The notes: a model not told the origin generated them from the sequence alone. A stretch of DNA of 64,000 nucleotides from Microbacterium sp. W4I4 (GCF_030816235.1 NZ_JAUSXT010000001.1:496001-560000), one strand, 5' to 3'. Positions 1-8,284 are shown, numbered from the stretch's first letter. Translations and numbers: made by a program.

Positions 1-2
1 GC

Positions 3-1490
3 GTGTACAAGAAGCTCGTGCTCTCGGACGACGCGAAGACGCTGCTGGGCGGCATCCTCGTCGGCGATGCATCCGCGTACGGTGCGCTGCGCCCGCTCGT
101 GGGAGCCGCCCTCGGCGGTGATCCCGCCGCCTACCTGCTGCCGGAGGGGCTCACCGAGGCGCCCGTCGGCGAACTTCCGGATGCCGCGGTGGTGTGCTCC
201 TGCGCCAACGTCACCGCCGGCCGCATCCGACAGGCCGTGCACGAGGAGGGCTGCACCGACGCCACGTCGGTGAAGAGCTGCACGCGGGCGGGCGCCACGT
301 GCGGCTCGTGCGTGTTCATGGTCTCCAAGATCGTCGGCCAGGAGCTCGCCAAGACCGGCCAGGTCGCATCCACGGCCCTCTGCGAGCACTTCGACCTGTC
401 GCGGCGGCAGCTCTTCGACGCGGTGCGCGTGTCGGAGCTGACGACGTTCAGTTCGATCATCGCCCGGTTCGGCCGCGGGCGCGGCTGCGACATCTGCAAG
501 CCCGTGCTGGCGAGCATCCTGGCCGTGCTGGTCGGCGAGCACGTTCTCGAGGGCGAGAACGCCGCGCTGCAGGACACGAACGATCACGTCATGGCGAACA
601 TGCAGAAGGACGGGACGTACTCGGTCGTGCCGCGGATGCCCGGAGGCGAGGTCACCCCTGCGGGCCTGATCGCCATCGGGCGCATCGCCGACGACTACGG
701 CCTGTACACGAAGATCACCGGCGGCCAGCGCATCGACATGTTCGGCGCGCGGCTGGAGCAGCTCCCGGCGATCTGGGGCCGCCTGGTGGGCGCCGGGTTC
801 GAGTCGGGTCAGGCCTACGGCAAGGCGCTGCGCACCGTGAAGTCCTGCGTCGGCTCCACGTGGTGCCGGTACGGCGTGCTCGATTCGGTGGGCATGGCCG
901 TGCAGCTCGAACTGCGCTACCGGGGCCTGCGCGCGCCCCACAAGCTGAAGGTCGGCGTCTCGGGATGCGCCCGCGAGTGCGCGGAGGCCCGCAGCAAGGA
1001 CGTCGGGGTGATCGCCACGGAGGACGGCTGGAACATGTACGTCGGCGGCAACGGCGGCTTCTCGCCCCGGCATGCGCAGCTGCTGGCATCCGGCCTGGAC
1101 GACGACGGGCTGATCCGCGCGATCGACCGGTTCTTCATGTACTACATCCGCACCGCCGACCGGCTGCAGCGCACCGCACCGTGGTGCGAGGAGCTGGAGG
1201 GCGGACTGGACGGGCTGAAGAGCGTGATCTTCGACGACGAGCTGGGCATCTGCGCGGATCTGGATGCCGCGATGGCTCGGCACGTCGAGCGGTACGAGGA
1301 CGAATGGGCGGCGACGCTGCGCGATCCCGAGAAGCTTCGGCGCTTCAGCTCGTTCGTGAACGCCGCGGACACTCCCGATCCCTCGCTCGCGTACGTCGCC
1401 GAGCGCGGACAGGTGCGGCCGGCGACGGCCGATGAACGAGCCGCCGGTGGCGTGCTCATCGCAGGAACGACCTTGGAGGTACGGGGATGA
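3..1490 (+). CDS. nirB: Nitrite reductase (NAD(P)H) large subunit, 3' part
   Basis: The frame is open at the left edge, so this is the C-terminal 495 residues of a protein usually near 840 residues; the FAD/NAD(P)H module lies upstream of the window. Visible are a BFD-like [2Fe-2S] domain with Cys65, Cys67, Cys100 and Cys103 (numbering from position 3), a second BFD-like stretch around 127-165, and the sulfite/nitrite reductase fold. The siroheme-[4Fe-4S] ligands are Cys282-x5-Cys288 and Cys322-x3-Cys326. The family reduces nitrite to ammonium with six electrons from NAD(P)H in the cytosol. The stop overlaps the nirD start (ATGA), and siroheme genes follow, which fits an assimilatory nitrite operon. 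Identity is firm; the true start is not visible. Confidence 0.95.
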   Translation: MYKKLVLSDDAKTLLGGILVGDASAYGALRPLVGAALGGDPAAYLLPEGLTEAPVGELPDAAVVCSCANVTAGRIRQAVHEEGCTDATSVKSCTRAGATCGSCVFMVSKIVGQELAKTGQVASTALCEHFDLSRRQLFDAVRVSELTTFSSIIARFGRGRGCDICKPVLASILAVLVGEHVLEGENAALQDTNDHVMANMQKDGTYSVVPRMPGGEVTPAGLIAIGRIADDYGLYTKITGGQRIDMFGARLEQLPAIWGRLVGAGFESGQAYGKALRTVKSCVGSTWCRYGVLDSVGMAVQLELRYRGLRAPHKLKVGVSGCARECAEARSKDVGVIATEDGWNMYVGGNGGFSPRHAQLLASGLDDDGLIRAIDRFFMYYIRTADRLQRTAPWCEELEGGLDGLKSVIFDDELGICADLDAAMARHVERYEDEWAATLRDPEKLRRFSSFVNAADTPDPSLAYVAERGQVRPATADERAAGGVLIAGTTLEVRG

Positions 1491-1873
1491 CCATCACAGC
1501 GGATGTCGAGACGCTGGTGCGCGTGTGCGCCGTGAGCGACCTGGAGGTGGAGCGCGGCAGCGCCGCGCTGTTCGGCTCCACGCAGATCGCCCTGTTCCGC
1601 CTCGCCGACGGGACGCTGCACGCCGTGTCCAATCGCGATCCCTACACCGGCGCGCAAGTGATGTCCCGCGGGATCGTGGGAACCCGCGATGACGCGCCCA
1701 CGATCGCCTCACCGCTGCACAAGCAGGTCTTCGACCTGCGCACCGGGCTGTGCCTGGACACCAAGGGAGCAGAGCCGGCATCGCTCCGGGTCTGGGCGGT
1801 CGTGGAGCGGGACGGCGATGTTCTCCTGGACCTGACGCAGGAGCTGACCCAGGTCGTGGCGGAGGCGGCATGA
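1487..1873 (+). CDS. nirD: Nitrite reductase (NAD(P)H) small subunit
   Basis: 128 residues with the Rieske-like fold of NirD. The segments SNRDPYTGAQVMSRGIVG and ASPLHKQVFDLRTGLCL are typical of the family. The C-x-H and C-x2-H cluster ligands of true Rieske proteins are absent, as expected for NirD, which supports the large subunit and holds no iron-sulfur cluster of its own. The start overlaps the nirB stop and the stop overlaps the next gene (ATGA both times), implying translational coupling in one operon. Confidence 0.93.
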   Translation: MTITADVETLVRVCAVSDLEVERGSAALFGSTQIALFRLADGTLHAVSNRDPYTGAQVMSRGIVGTRDDAPTIASPLHKQVFDLRTGLCLDTKGAEPASLRVWAVVERDGDVLLDLTQELTQVVAEAA

Positions 1874-3105
1874 CGCTGATGCTGGGCGTCTCGCTCGCCG
1901 GTCGCGAGGTGCTTCTCGTCGGGGGCGGTCTGGTCACCGCCAGGCGGCTGCGTCGGTTCGTCGACGAGGGCGCCGTGGTGCGCGTGGTCGCCCCGCAGCT
2001 GCACCCTGAGACCGCACGTCTCGTCCGCGAGCACGGTGCGACCTGGCATCCGTGCCGTTTCCGCGCCCGCGACCTCGCCGGTGCCTGGCTCGTGCACGTC
2101 GCGACCGGCGACGCGGGCACGGACAGCCGCGTCGTGGGTCTGTGCGAGCGCCGCCGCGTGATCTGCATCAGCGCCGGCAACGGAGAGCACGGCTCCGCGC
2201 GGATGACGGCGCAGCTGGACACCGGTGACGTGACTGTCGCCGTCACCAGTACGCACGGCGCCGATCCTCGCCGCTCGGCCGCCGTGCGCGATGCGATCGA
2301 CGACCTCATCGCGACGGGGAGCCTGCCGCTGCGGCGTCGGCGTCCGGCCCGTACCGGGCGGGTGGATCTGGTCGGGGGAGGCCCGGGTCCGGCGGATCTC
2401 ATGACCGTGCGCGCACGGCGACTGATCGCCGAGGCCGACGTCATCGTGACCGACCGGCTCGGACCGGCCGCCGAGGTCATGCGCGGTCTCGACGCGGATG
2501 TGCAGGTGATCGATGTGGGCAAGCGGCCCGGTCATCATCCCGTGCCTCAGGAGGAGATCAACCGCATCATCGTCGAGCACGCGACCGCCGGCCGCCGTGT
2601 CGTGCGTCTGAAGGGCGGAGACCCGTTCGTGTTCGGACGGGGCGGCGAGGAGATGCAGGCGTGCCTCGAAGCGGGGGTCGCCGTGGACGTGACGCCTGCG
2701 CCGTCCAGCGCCATCGCGGTGCCTCAGGCCGCGGGCATCCCGGTCACGCATCGAGGCGTCGCCTCAGCGTTCCACGTGGTCAACGGGCAGGGTGCCATGG
2801 AGGTCTCCACGCTGGCCGCGATGGCGGACCCCACGGTGACGACGGTGGTGCTGATGGGCGTCGCGGCGCTCCCGCGGATCGTCTCCGACGCCCTGCGGCA
2901 CGGCGTCGCGGCGGACCGTCCGATCGCCTTCGTGGAGAGCGGACACACACCGCAGCAGCGCACGACGCGCTCGACCCTAGGTCGCGCGGTCGCGGATGCT
3001 CAGCAGATCGGGCTGCGCAACCCCGCCGTGATCGTGATCGGAGATGTCGCGCGCGCAGGGCTCCTTCTGCCGGACGGGCCCTTCGTCCGGGCGGCTTCCG
3101 CGTGA
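1870..3105 (+). CDS. cysG: Siroheme synthase: precorrin-2 dehydrogenase plus uroporphyrinogen-III methyltransferase
   Basis: 411 residues from the ATG at 1870, which overlaps the nirD stop; an upstream GTG/ATG extension would only run back inside nirD. Residues about 1-150 form the NAD-dependent precorrin-2 dehydrogenase/ferrochelatase-type domain, with the dinucleotide loop LLVGGGLVTARR. Residues about 160-411 are a SAM-dependent uroporphyrinogen-III C-methyltransferase with VDLVGGGPGPADL near the start and VVRLKGGDPFVFGRGGEE. Together they convert uroporphyrinogen III to precorrin-2 and sirohydrochlorin. Iron insertion may be done by the CbiX-like protein two genes on. Product is siroheme for NirB, so the operon makes enzyme and cofactor together. 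Confidence 0.92.
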   Translation: MTLMLGVSLAGREVLLVGGGLVTARRLRRFVDEGAVVRVVAPQLHPETARLVREHGATWHPCRFRARDLAGAWLVHVATGDAGTDSRVVGLCERRRVICISAGNGEHGSARMTAQLDTGDVTVAVTSTHGADPRRSAAVRDAIDDLIATGSLPLRRRRPARTGRVDLVGGGPGPADLMTVRARRLIAEADVIVTDRLGPAAEVMRGLDADVQVIDVGKRPGHHPVPQEEINRIIVEHATAGRRVVRLKGGDPFVFGRGGEEMQACLEAGVAVDVTPAPSSAIAVPQAAGIPVTHRGVASAFHVVNGQGAMEVSTLAAMADPTVTTVVLMGVAALPRIVSDALRHGVAADRPIAFVESGHTPQQRTTRSTLGRAVADAQQIGLRNPAVIVIGDVARAGLLLPDGPFVRAASA

Positions 3106-4229
3106 CCGCGCGCCCTGGCCCGGACGCCGTGCTGGAGGGCTGCGTGATCGTCATCGCCGCCGACCGTCGCTCCGCCGATCTGGCCGCCGCGCTGGAGCGT
3201 CGCGGGGCCGTCGTCCATTGCGCTCCTGCACTCAGCATCATCCCCGCGATCGATGACGACGAACTGATCACACGCACCCGAGAACTCATCGTTGAGCCGC
3301 CGGATATCGTCGTCGTGACGACCGGAGTGGGTCTGCGCGGCTGGATGGATGCCGTCGACCAGAACGATCTTCACGCCAGCCTGTCCGACGCTCTGGCGGG
3401 CGCGCGGTTCGTCGCCCGCGGCCCCAAGGCGCACGGCGCGATCCAGCAGGCCGGATTCACGGCCGACTGGGTCGCCGAGTCCGAGACCTCCGCCGAGGTG
3501 GCCGAGTACCTCATCGCCGACGGTGCGGCCGGGCGCAGGATCGCCGTCCAGCACCATGGCGCGGGCGCCGATGACCTGGATGAGCAGCTGGAGCGACACG
3601 GCGCACAGGTCGTGCCGCTCACCGTGTACCGCTGGGGGCCGCCGCCCGACCCGGACGTCGTCCGGCGATCGGTGCTGCAGACCGCCGCAGGGGGCGTGGA
3701 TGCCGTGCTGTTCACCTCCGCGCCCGGAGCCCGCGAGTGGGTGCGCATCGCCGAGAGCCAGGGAGTGCTCGATCGCATCCGGGAGCGCGCGTACAGCGGC
3801 AGACTGCTGCTCGCGTCGGTCGGTCCGATCACCGCCGGGCCCCTCGACGACGTCGACCTGCCGACCCGGATCGCCGCACGCGGCCGGCTCGGTTCGCTCG
3901 TGCGCAGCGTGGTGGAGCACTACAGCGGCCGTGAGCCCCGGCTGGCGACGGCGGCGGGGGAGCTGCAGGTGCGCAGCGCCGGGGCGGTGCTGGACGGTCG
4001 TCTCATCGGGCTGTCACCCGCATCGGCCAGCATCCTCGGCGCGCTCTTCGACGCCCGCGGCCGGGTGCTCAGCAGGGAGGAGCTGGGGCATGCACTGCCA
4101 CGGGGCGGCGAACGCGCCCATGCCGTGGAGATGGCGATCGCCCGCCTGCGTGATCGCCTCGGCGGCGGCGACACGGTGCAGACGGTGACCAAGCGCGGAT
4201 ATCGATTGACGACGGAGGAACCGGAATGA
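3102..4229 (+). CDS. nnaR: HemD-like protein with C-terminal winged-helix DNA-binding domain (NnaR-type regulator)
   Basis: 375 residues from the GTG at 3102, which overlaps the cysG stop (GTGA). Residues about 1-275 resemble uroporphyrinogen-III synthase (HemD), with segments such as VVVTTGVGLRGW and AVLFTSAPGAREWV. Residues about 285-375 form an OmpR/PhoB-type winged helix: SPASASILGALFDARGRVLS, then AHAVEMAIARLRDRLGG and VQTVTKRGYRL. This architecture is known from actinobacterial NnaR proteins, which act with GlnR on nitrate/nitrite assimilation genes; M. tuberculosis Rv0260c lies in a similar nir neighbourhood. I infer a tetrapyrrole-linked transcriptional regulator. Whether it still makes uroporphyrinogen III cannot be told from sequence; HemD annotation is the alternative. 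Confidence 0.85.
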   Translation: MTARPGPDAVLEGCVIVIAADRRSADLAAALERRGAVVHCAPALSIIPAIDDDELITRTRELIVEPPDIVVVTTGVGLRGWMDAVDQNDLHASLSDALAGARFVARGPKAHGAIQQAGFTADWVAESETSAEVAEYLIADGAAGRRIAVQHHGAGADDLDEQLERHGAQVVPLTVYRWGPPPDPDVVRRSVLQTAAGGVDAVLFTSAPGAREWVRIAESQGVLDRIRERAYSGRLLLASVGPITAGPLDDVDLPTRIAARGRLGSLVRSVVEHYSGREPRLATAAGELQVRSAGAVLDGRLIGLSPASASILGALFDARGRVLSREELGHALPRGGERAHAVEMAIARLRDRLGGGDTVQTVTKRGYRLTTEEPE

Positions 4230-4906
4230 CGACACTCATCGCCTGCTCGCACGGCACGAGCTCGCCGGAGGGCCGCGCGACGGTCTCACGGCTGGTCGCA
4301 CTCGTGCAGGATCGGATGCCGGCGGTCCGGGTCGTGCCCGCGTTCGTCGATGTGCAGTCGCCGCGGGTCGACGTCGTCGTCGCGCGAGAGAGCCGCAGCG
4401 ACACCACGGTCGTCGTCCCGCTGCTGCTCTCCTCGGGACACCACACCGCGGTGGACATCGCCAGCGCGGTGGCCGCTCACGCGCCCGCTCGCCAGACGGA
4501 TCCGCTGGGTACGCATCCGCTGATCGCACATGTGCTCGCGACCCGGCTGCGCGCCGCAGTACGGGGCGCATGGCGGCCGGGTGACAGCGTGGTGCTCGCG
4601 GCGGCCGGATCCAGCGACCCGGCCGCCGCCGCCGATGTGGACGCGGCAGCGGAGAACCTGCGTCGCCTGGTGCCGGCACCGGTCACGGTGGGGTACGCGT
4701 CCGGTGCGGGTCCGCGCCTCGCCGAGGCCGTGTCCTCGTCTCGAGCCGACGGTGCGACGCGCGTCATCGCCGCCAGCCACATGCTCGCTCCGGGATTCTT
4801 CACCGGACTGGTCCGTCGCTCCGGTGCCGATGTCGTCTCGGCCCCGCTCGGCGCCGACCCGCGCGTCGCCGAGGTGATCATGGAGCGGTATCAGCACTCG
4901 CTCTGA
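4226..4906 (+). CDS. cbiX: CbiX/SirB-like sirohydrochlorin chelatase
   Basis: 226 residues. The N-terminal LIACSHGTSSPEGRATV and the segment VVVPLLLSSGHHTAVDI match the class II chelatase fold of CbiX/SirB, with candidate metal-binding histidines in SHG and GHH. A second, weaker repeat follows (LAAAGSSDPAAAADV, then VIAASHMLAPGFF). The family inserts iron (siroheme) or cobalt (cobalamin) into sirohydrochlorin. Its place at the end of nirB-nirD-cysG-nnaR, with an ATGA overlap, argues for ferrochelation to siroheme. Nothing cobalamin-related is nearby. Confidence 0.88.
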   Translation: MTTLIACSHGTSSPEGRATVSRLVALVQDRMPAVRVVPAFVDVQSPRVDVVVARESRSDTTVVVPLLLSSGHHTAVDIASAVAAHAPARQTDPLGTHPLIAHVLATRLRAAVRGAWRPGDSVVLAAAGSSDPAAAADVDAAAENLRRLVPAPVTVGYASGAGPRLAEAVSSSRADGATRVIAASHMLAPGFFTGLVRRSGADVVSAPLGADPRVAEVIMERYQHSL

Positions 4907-4911
4907 CATCG

Positions 4912-4958
4912 GACAGCAGTGAGGGGCGTGGCCGGCGGCCACGCCCCTCACTGCTGTC
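4912..4958. terminator. Bidirectional hairpin terminator, perfect 22-bp stem
   Basis: A perfect inverted repeat of 22 bp with a 3-base loop (GGC), starting GACAGCAGTGAGG. It begins 5 bases after the chelatase stop and ends 6 bases before the stop of the convergent channel gene. Neither side has a T-tract, which is common for high-GC actinobacterial terminators. Confidence 0.85.
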
Positions 4959-4964
4959 GTGCGG

Positions 4965-5915
4965 TCATCGACCACCCGGCTGCGAGACGAGTTCACGGAT
5001 GTCGGCCTCGTCGAAGTGCGCGGCACGGGCATCCGCCTCGTCGACGACCGGTGCACTGACGACCGGGGCGCTGACGACGGGAGCGACGACGACGGGCCCG
5101 GTCGTGCGGCGCGGCGAGCGGAGGCGGGTGCGTCCGTGGGTGAAGTACAGCGGAAGCGCCACGAACAGCAGACCGCCGAAGAGGTTCCCGATCACCGTGG
5201 GGATCTCGTTCCAGATCAGGTAGTCCCAGAGCGTGAAATCAGCCCCCAGCATGAGCCCAGAGGGGAAGAGGAACATGTTCACGATCGAGTGCTCGAAGCC
5301 CATGTAGAAGAACAGCGTGATCGGCAGCCACATCGCCAGGACCTTGCTGGACAGGCTGTCGGATGCCATGGCCAGGACCACACCGGTCGAGACGAGCCAG
5401 TTGCAGAGCACGCCTCGGATGAACAGCGTGAGCATCCCGGCGAGTCCGTGATCGGCGTAACCCACCGTACGGCCGTGTCCGATCTCGCCGATCGCGTGCC
5501 CGACGGCGCTGGGCTCGGTGGAGAACCCGTAGGTGAAACAGACCGCCATCAGGACGGCGACCAGGACGGCCCCCATCAGGTTGCCCAGGAACACCAGGCC
5601 CCAGTTGCGCAGCATCGCTCGGATGGTCGCGCCCGGCCGCCGGGCGATCACGGCCAGCGGGCCGAGCGTGAAGACCCCGGTGAGCAGATCGAAGCCGAAC
5701 AGGTACAGGATGACGAAGCCGATCGGGAAGAGCACCGCGCCGAGGAGCGGCTGCGCGGTCTGCGTCGACACGGTGACGGCGAAGGCGGCGCCCATGGTGA
5801 GCAGAGCCGCCCCCATGAAGGCACGGATGAGGGTGTCCCGGGCGGACAGCTGCATCTTGGCAGCGCCGGCGTCGATCATGCGGGCGACGAGCTCGGGTGG
5901 CTTGATGTAGGACAC
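4965..5915 (-). CDS. Formate/nitrite transporter family channel
   Basis: 316 residues from a GTG at 5913-5915, chosen because GGAGG (complement of 5920-5924) sits just upstream; an in-frame start at 5972 would add residues with no clear ribosome-binding site. The protein has about six membrane segments and family hallmarks: the IKPPELVARMIDAGAAK start, FGFDLLTGVFTLGP, and GFEHSIVNMF, containing the central histidine of FocA/NirC channels. The family moves monovalent anions such as nitrite or formate. Facing a nitrite reductase operon, nitrite uptake or export (NirC role) is the best inference. The cytosolic tail carries a repeated APVVS motif. Confidence 0.88.
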   Translation of the reverse strand: MSYIKPPELVARMIDAGAAKMQLSARDTLIRAFMGAALLTMGAAFAVTVSTQTAQPLLGAVLFPIGFVILYLFGFDLLTGVFTLGPLAVIARRPGATIRAMLRNWGLVFLGNLMGAVLVAVLMAVCFTYGFSTEPSAVGHAIGEIGHGRTVGYADHGLAGMLTLFIRGVLCNWLVSTGVVLAMASDSLSSKVLAMWLPITLFFYMGFEHSIVNMFLFPSGLMLGADFTLWDYLIWNEIPTVIGNLFGGLLFVALPLYFTHGRTRLRSPRRTTGPVVVAPVVSAPVVSAPVVDEADARAAHFDEADIRELVSQPGGR

Positions 5916-5973
5916 GGAACCTCCAGCGACGGGAGCCCGGCGGGCTCGGCTGCCCTCAGCCTCACCGCGCACC

Positions 5974-6000
5974 GTTTCGGGGGAGGGGCTGATCCGTTAC
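5974..6000 (-). promoter_or_regulatory. Candidate GlnR-like site upstream of the channel gene
   Basis: On the minus strand this reads GTAAC, 17 bases, GAAAC. The two boxes start 22 bases apart, the period of the GTnAC/GAAAC boxes in actinobacterial GlnR sites, but the intervening and fourth boxes are poor. It lies 58-85 bases upstream of the channel start. Speculative. Confidence 0.25.
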
Positions 6001-6076
6001 GGCCGTGGAACGATCTGCTCACCTCGCCGCGGACGCGCAGTGAGATCGCCGCGTCGAGCGTGTCCGCGACCGCGAC

Positions 6077-6082
6077 TAGCCT
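6077..6082 (+). promoter_or_regulatory. -10 box TAGCCT for rarA (leaderless)
   Basis: TAGCCT ends 6 bases before the ATG at 6089, so transcription should start at or next to the A of the start codon. No Shine-Dalgarno is present. Confidence 0.6.
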
Positions 6083-6088
6083 GGAAGC

Positions 6089-7420
6089 ATGACGCCAGCC
6101 GCACCCCTGCTCTCCGGGCAGACGCCGCTTGCCGTGCGCATGCGGCCGGTCTCGCTCGACGAGGTCGCGGGTCAGAAGCATCTGCTGCGCGCGGGCTCGC
6201 CGATCGTGGCCCTCGCCGACCCCGACACGACCACGCCCGGTGCGGTCTCGATGATCCTCTGGGGGCCGCCAGGTACGGGCAAGACGACTCTGGCTCAGGC
6301 CATCGCGCGCTCCTCGGGCCGTCGCTTCATCGAGCTGTCCGCCATCACCGCCGGCGTGAAGGATGTCCGGGAGGTCATGCAGGACGCCGTGACCCAGCGC
6401 GACCTCTACGGGCAGACGACGATCCTGTTCCTCGACGAGATCCACCGCTTCACCAAGGCGCAGCAGGACGCGCTGCTGCCCGGCGTCGAGAACGGCTGGG
6501 TCATCCTCATCGCGGCCACCACCGAGAATCCGTCGTTCTCGGTGATCTCACCGCTGCTGTCACGGTCCCTGCTGCTCACCCTGCAGCCGCTCACCGATGA
6601 CGAGATCGGCGAACTCGTCGACCGGGCGGTCACCGATGCGCGCGGGCTGTCGGGTGCGGTGACCGTCGCCGACGACGCACGGGCGGCGCTGATCCGCCTG
6701 GCCTCCGGAGACGCCCGGCGCGCTCTGACCGGCCTGGAGGCGGCTGCCGCCGTGGCGATGTCGCGGGCCGACGATGAGACCTCTGCGGTGGTCTCCGACG
6801 AGGATGTCGCGCAGGCCGTCGACCGTGCACTGCTGCGCTACGACCGCCAGGGCGATGAGCACTACGACGTCATCAGCGCGTTCATCAAGTCGATCCGCGG
6901 CTCGGATCCGGATGCCGCCGTGCACTACCTCGCGCGCATGATCGAGGCGGGGGAGGATCCCCGCTTCATCGCGCGGCGACTCGTGATCTCGGCCGCGGAG
7001 GACATCGGACTGGCCGATCCGCAGGCGCTCGTCATCGCGAACGCCGCCGCCGATGCCGTGGCGTTCATCGGGATGCCGGAGGGGCGCATCCCGCTCGCGG
7101 AGGCGACCATCTACCTGGCCACCACCGCCAAGTCGAACGCGGCGTACATGGCGATCAACCAGGCCATCGCCGATGTGCGCGCGGGCGGATTCGGGCGGGT
7201 CCCGATCCACCTGCGCGATGCGCACTACGCGGGTGCCAAGCGACTCGGGCACGGCAAGGGCTACCGGTATCCGCACGACAGCGATGCGGGCATCCTGCCG
7301 CAGCAGTACCTTCCCGACGAGCTGCAGAGTCGCCGGTACTACGAGCCGAAGAACCTCGGCGCCGAGCGCGACATCGCACCGCGACTGGAGCGCATCCGCA
7401 AGATCCTGGGCGACCGCTGA
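6089..7420 (+). CDS. rarA: Replication-associated recombination protein A (AAA+ ATPase)
   Basis: 443 residues, normal for RarA/MgsA. Walker A is GPPGTGKTTL and Walker B is ILFLDEIHRF; sensor 1 lies in AATTENPSFSV. The C-terminal half has the clamp-loader-like and tetramerisation regions, with SDPDAAVHYLARMIEAGEDP and HLRDAHYAGAKRLGHGKGY. The family acts at stalled replication forks, together with SSB. It stands alone between divergent and downstream promoters and appears to have a leaderless promoter. Confidence 0.95.
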   Translation: MTPAAPLLSGQTPLAVRMRPVSLDEVAGQKHLLRAGSPIVALADPDTTTPGAVSMILWGPPGTGKTTLAQAIARSSGRRFIELSAITAGVKDVREVMQDAVTQRDLYGQTTILFLDEIHRFTKAQQDALLPGVENGWVILIAATTENPSFSVISPLLSRSLLLTLQPLTDDEIGELVDRAVTDARGLSGAVTVADDARAALIRLASGDARRALTGLEAAAAVAMSRADDETSAVVSDEDVAQAVDRALLRYDRQGDEHYDVISAFIKSIRGSDPDAAVHYLARMIEAGEDPRFIARRLVISAAEDIGLADPQALVIANAAADAVAFIGMPEGRIPLAEATIYLATTAKSNAAYMAINQAIADVRAGGFGRVPIHLRDAHYAGAKRLGHGKGYRYPHDSDAGILPQQYLPDELQSRRYYEPKNLGAERDIAPRLERIRKILGDR

Positions 7421-7440
7421 AGTCGGACCGCTGCGTCTGT

Positions 7441-7446
7441 TAGCAT
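7441..7446 (+). promoter_or_regulatory. Possible -10 box TAGCAT for rpsD
   Basis: TAGCAT lies 147 bases before the rpsD start, just after rarA. No clear -35 is visible. It would give a leader of about 140 bases. Confidence 0.35.
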
Positions 7447-7550
7447 TGAACGGCTCGAAACCCAGTTTTCGGGCATCCCTCCACTCCTGAATCACTTCCC
7501 GACGCGCCCCGGCGTGCGCTGCGAGAAGGCGGAACCGAGGCGATACGCCC

Positions 7551-7586
7551 GTGAGACGTGAAAGACGCGTCCACGTCACGGAAGGA
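7551..7586 (+). promoter_or_regulatory. Leader hairpin abutting the rpsD ribosome-binding site
   Basis: GTGA-(GA bulge)-CGTG at 7551-7560 can pair with CACGTCAC at 7572-7579. The Shine-Dalgarno GGAAGGA (7580-7586) follows immediately, 7 bases before the GTG start. S4 is an autoregulator in several bacteria, so this could be a control element, but I know no named family matching it. Confidence 0.35.
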
Positions 7587-7593
7587 ACACTTC

Positions 7594-8223
7594 GTGGTCA
7601 CGAAGTCCCAGGACCGCCGCAAGGTCCGTCTCAGCCGCGCGCTGGGTATCCCGCTCACCCCGAAGGCCGCCCGCTACCTCGAGAAGCGTCCCTACGCTCC
7701 GGGTGAGCACGGCCGCACCAAGCGCAAGGCCGACAGCGACTACGCCGTCCGTCTGCGCGAGAAGCAGCGTCTTCGCGAGCAGTACGGCATCCGCGAGAAG
7801 CAGCTCCGCATCGCGTTCAATGAGTCCCGCCGCAAGGACGGCCTGACCGGTGAGAACCTGGTCGAGCTCCTCGAGATGCGTCTCGACGCACTCGTGGTGC
7901 GTTCGGGCTTCGCCCGCACCACGGCGCAGGCCCGTCAGCTGGTCGTGCACCGCCACATCCTCGTCGACGGCCAGCTCGTCGACCGCCCGTCCTTCCGCGT
8001 GAAGCCGGGTCAGCTCATCCACGTCAAGGCCAAGTCCGAGGCGCTCGAGCCCTTCCAGGTCGCAGCCGCCGGCGGTCACGCCGAGGTCCTGCCCCCGGTT
8101 CCGGCTTACCTCGAGGTCGAGCTGGACAAGCTGCAGGCCCGCCTGGTCCGTCGTCCGAAGCGCGCCGAGGTCCCCGTGACCTGTGAAGTGCAGCTCGTCG
8201 TCGAGTACTACGCAGCCCGCTGA
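7594..8223 (+). CDS. rpsD: 30S ribosomal protein S4
   Basis: 209 residues from the GTG at 7594, preceded by GGAAGGA; an upstream in-frame GTG at 7558 lacks such a site and would add residues not typical of S4. The N-terminal domain (SRALGIPLTPKAARYLEKRP, PYAPGEHGR) is followed by the S4 RNA-binding domain near 95-155 (LEMRLDALVVRSGFARTTAQ, HRHILVDG). There is no N-terminal CxxC zinc motif, so this is the zinc-free form. S4 nucleates 30S assembly on the 16S rRNA 5' domain. It is a stand-alone gene upstream of alaS rather than part of an alpha operon, as in several actinobacteria. Confidence 0.98.
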   Translation: MVTKSQDRRKVRLSRALGIPLTPKAARYLEKRPYAPGEHGRTKRKADSDYAVRLREKQRLREQYGIREKQLRIAFNESRRKDGLTGENLVELLEMRLDALVVRSGFARTTAQARQLVVHRHILVDGQLVDRPSFRVKPGQLIHVKAKSEALEPFQVAAAGGHAEVLPPVPAYLEVELDKLQARLVRRPKRAEVPVTCEVQLVVEYYAAR

Positions 8224-8234
8224 TATCAGCACGC

Positions 8235-8270
8235 ACGAGAGGCGCCGGGGGATTCCCCGGCGCCTCTCGT
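8235..8270 (+). terminator. Terminator hairpin after rpsD, perfect 16-bp stem
   Basis: ACGAGAGGCGCCGGGG, loop GATT, then the exact complement. It starts 11 bases after the rpsD stop, and only a single T pair follows. It ends 3 bases before the next -10 box. Confidence 0.85.
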
Positions 8271-8272
8271 CG

Positions 8273-8278
8273 TAGGAT
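8273..8278 (+). promoter_or_regulatory. -10 box TAGGAT for the small membrane gene (leaderless)
   Basis: TAGGAT ends 6 bases before the ATG at 8285. Confidence 0.6.
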
Positions 8279-8284
8279 GGCGGA

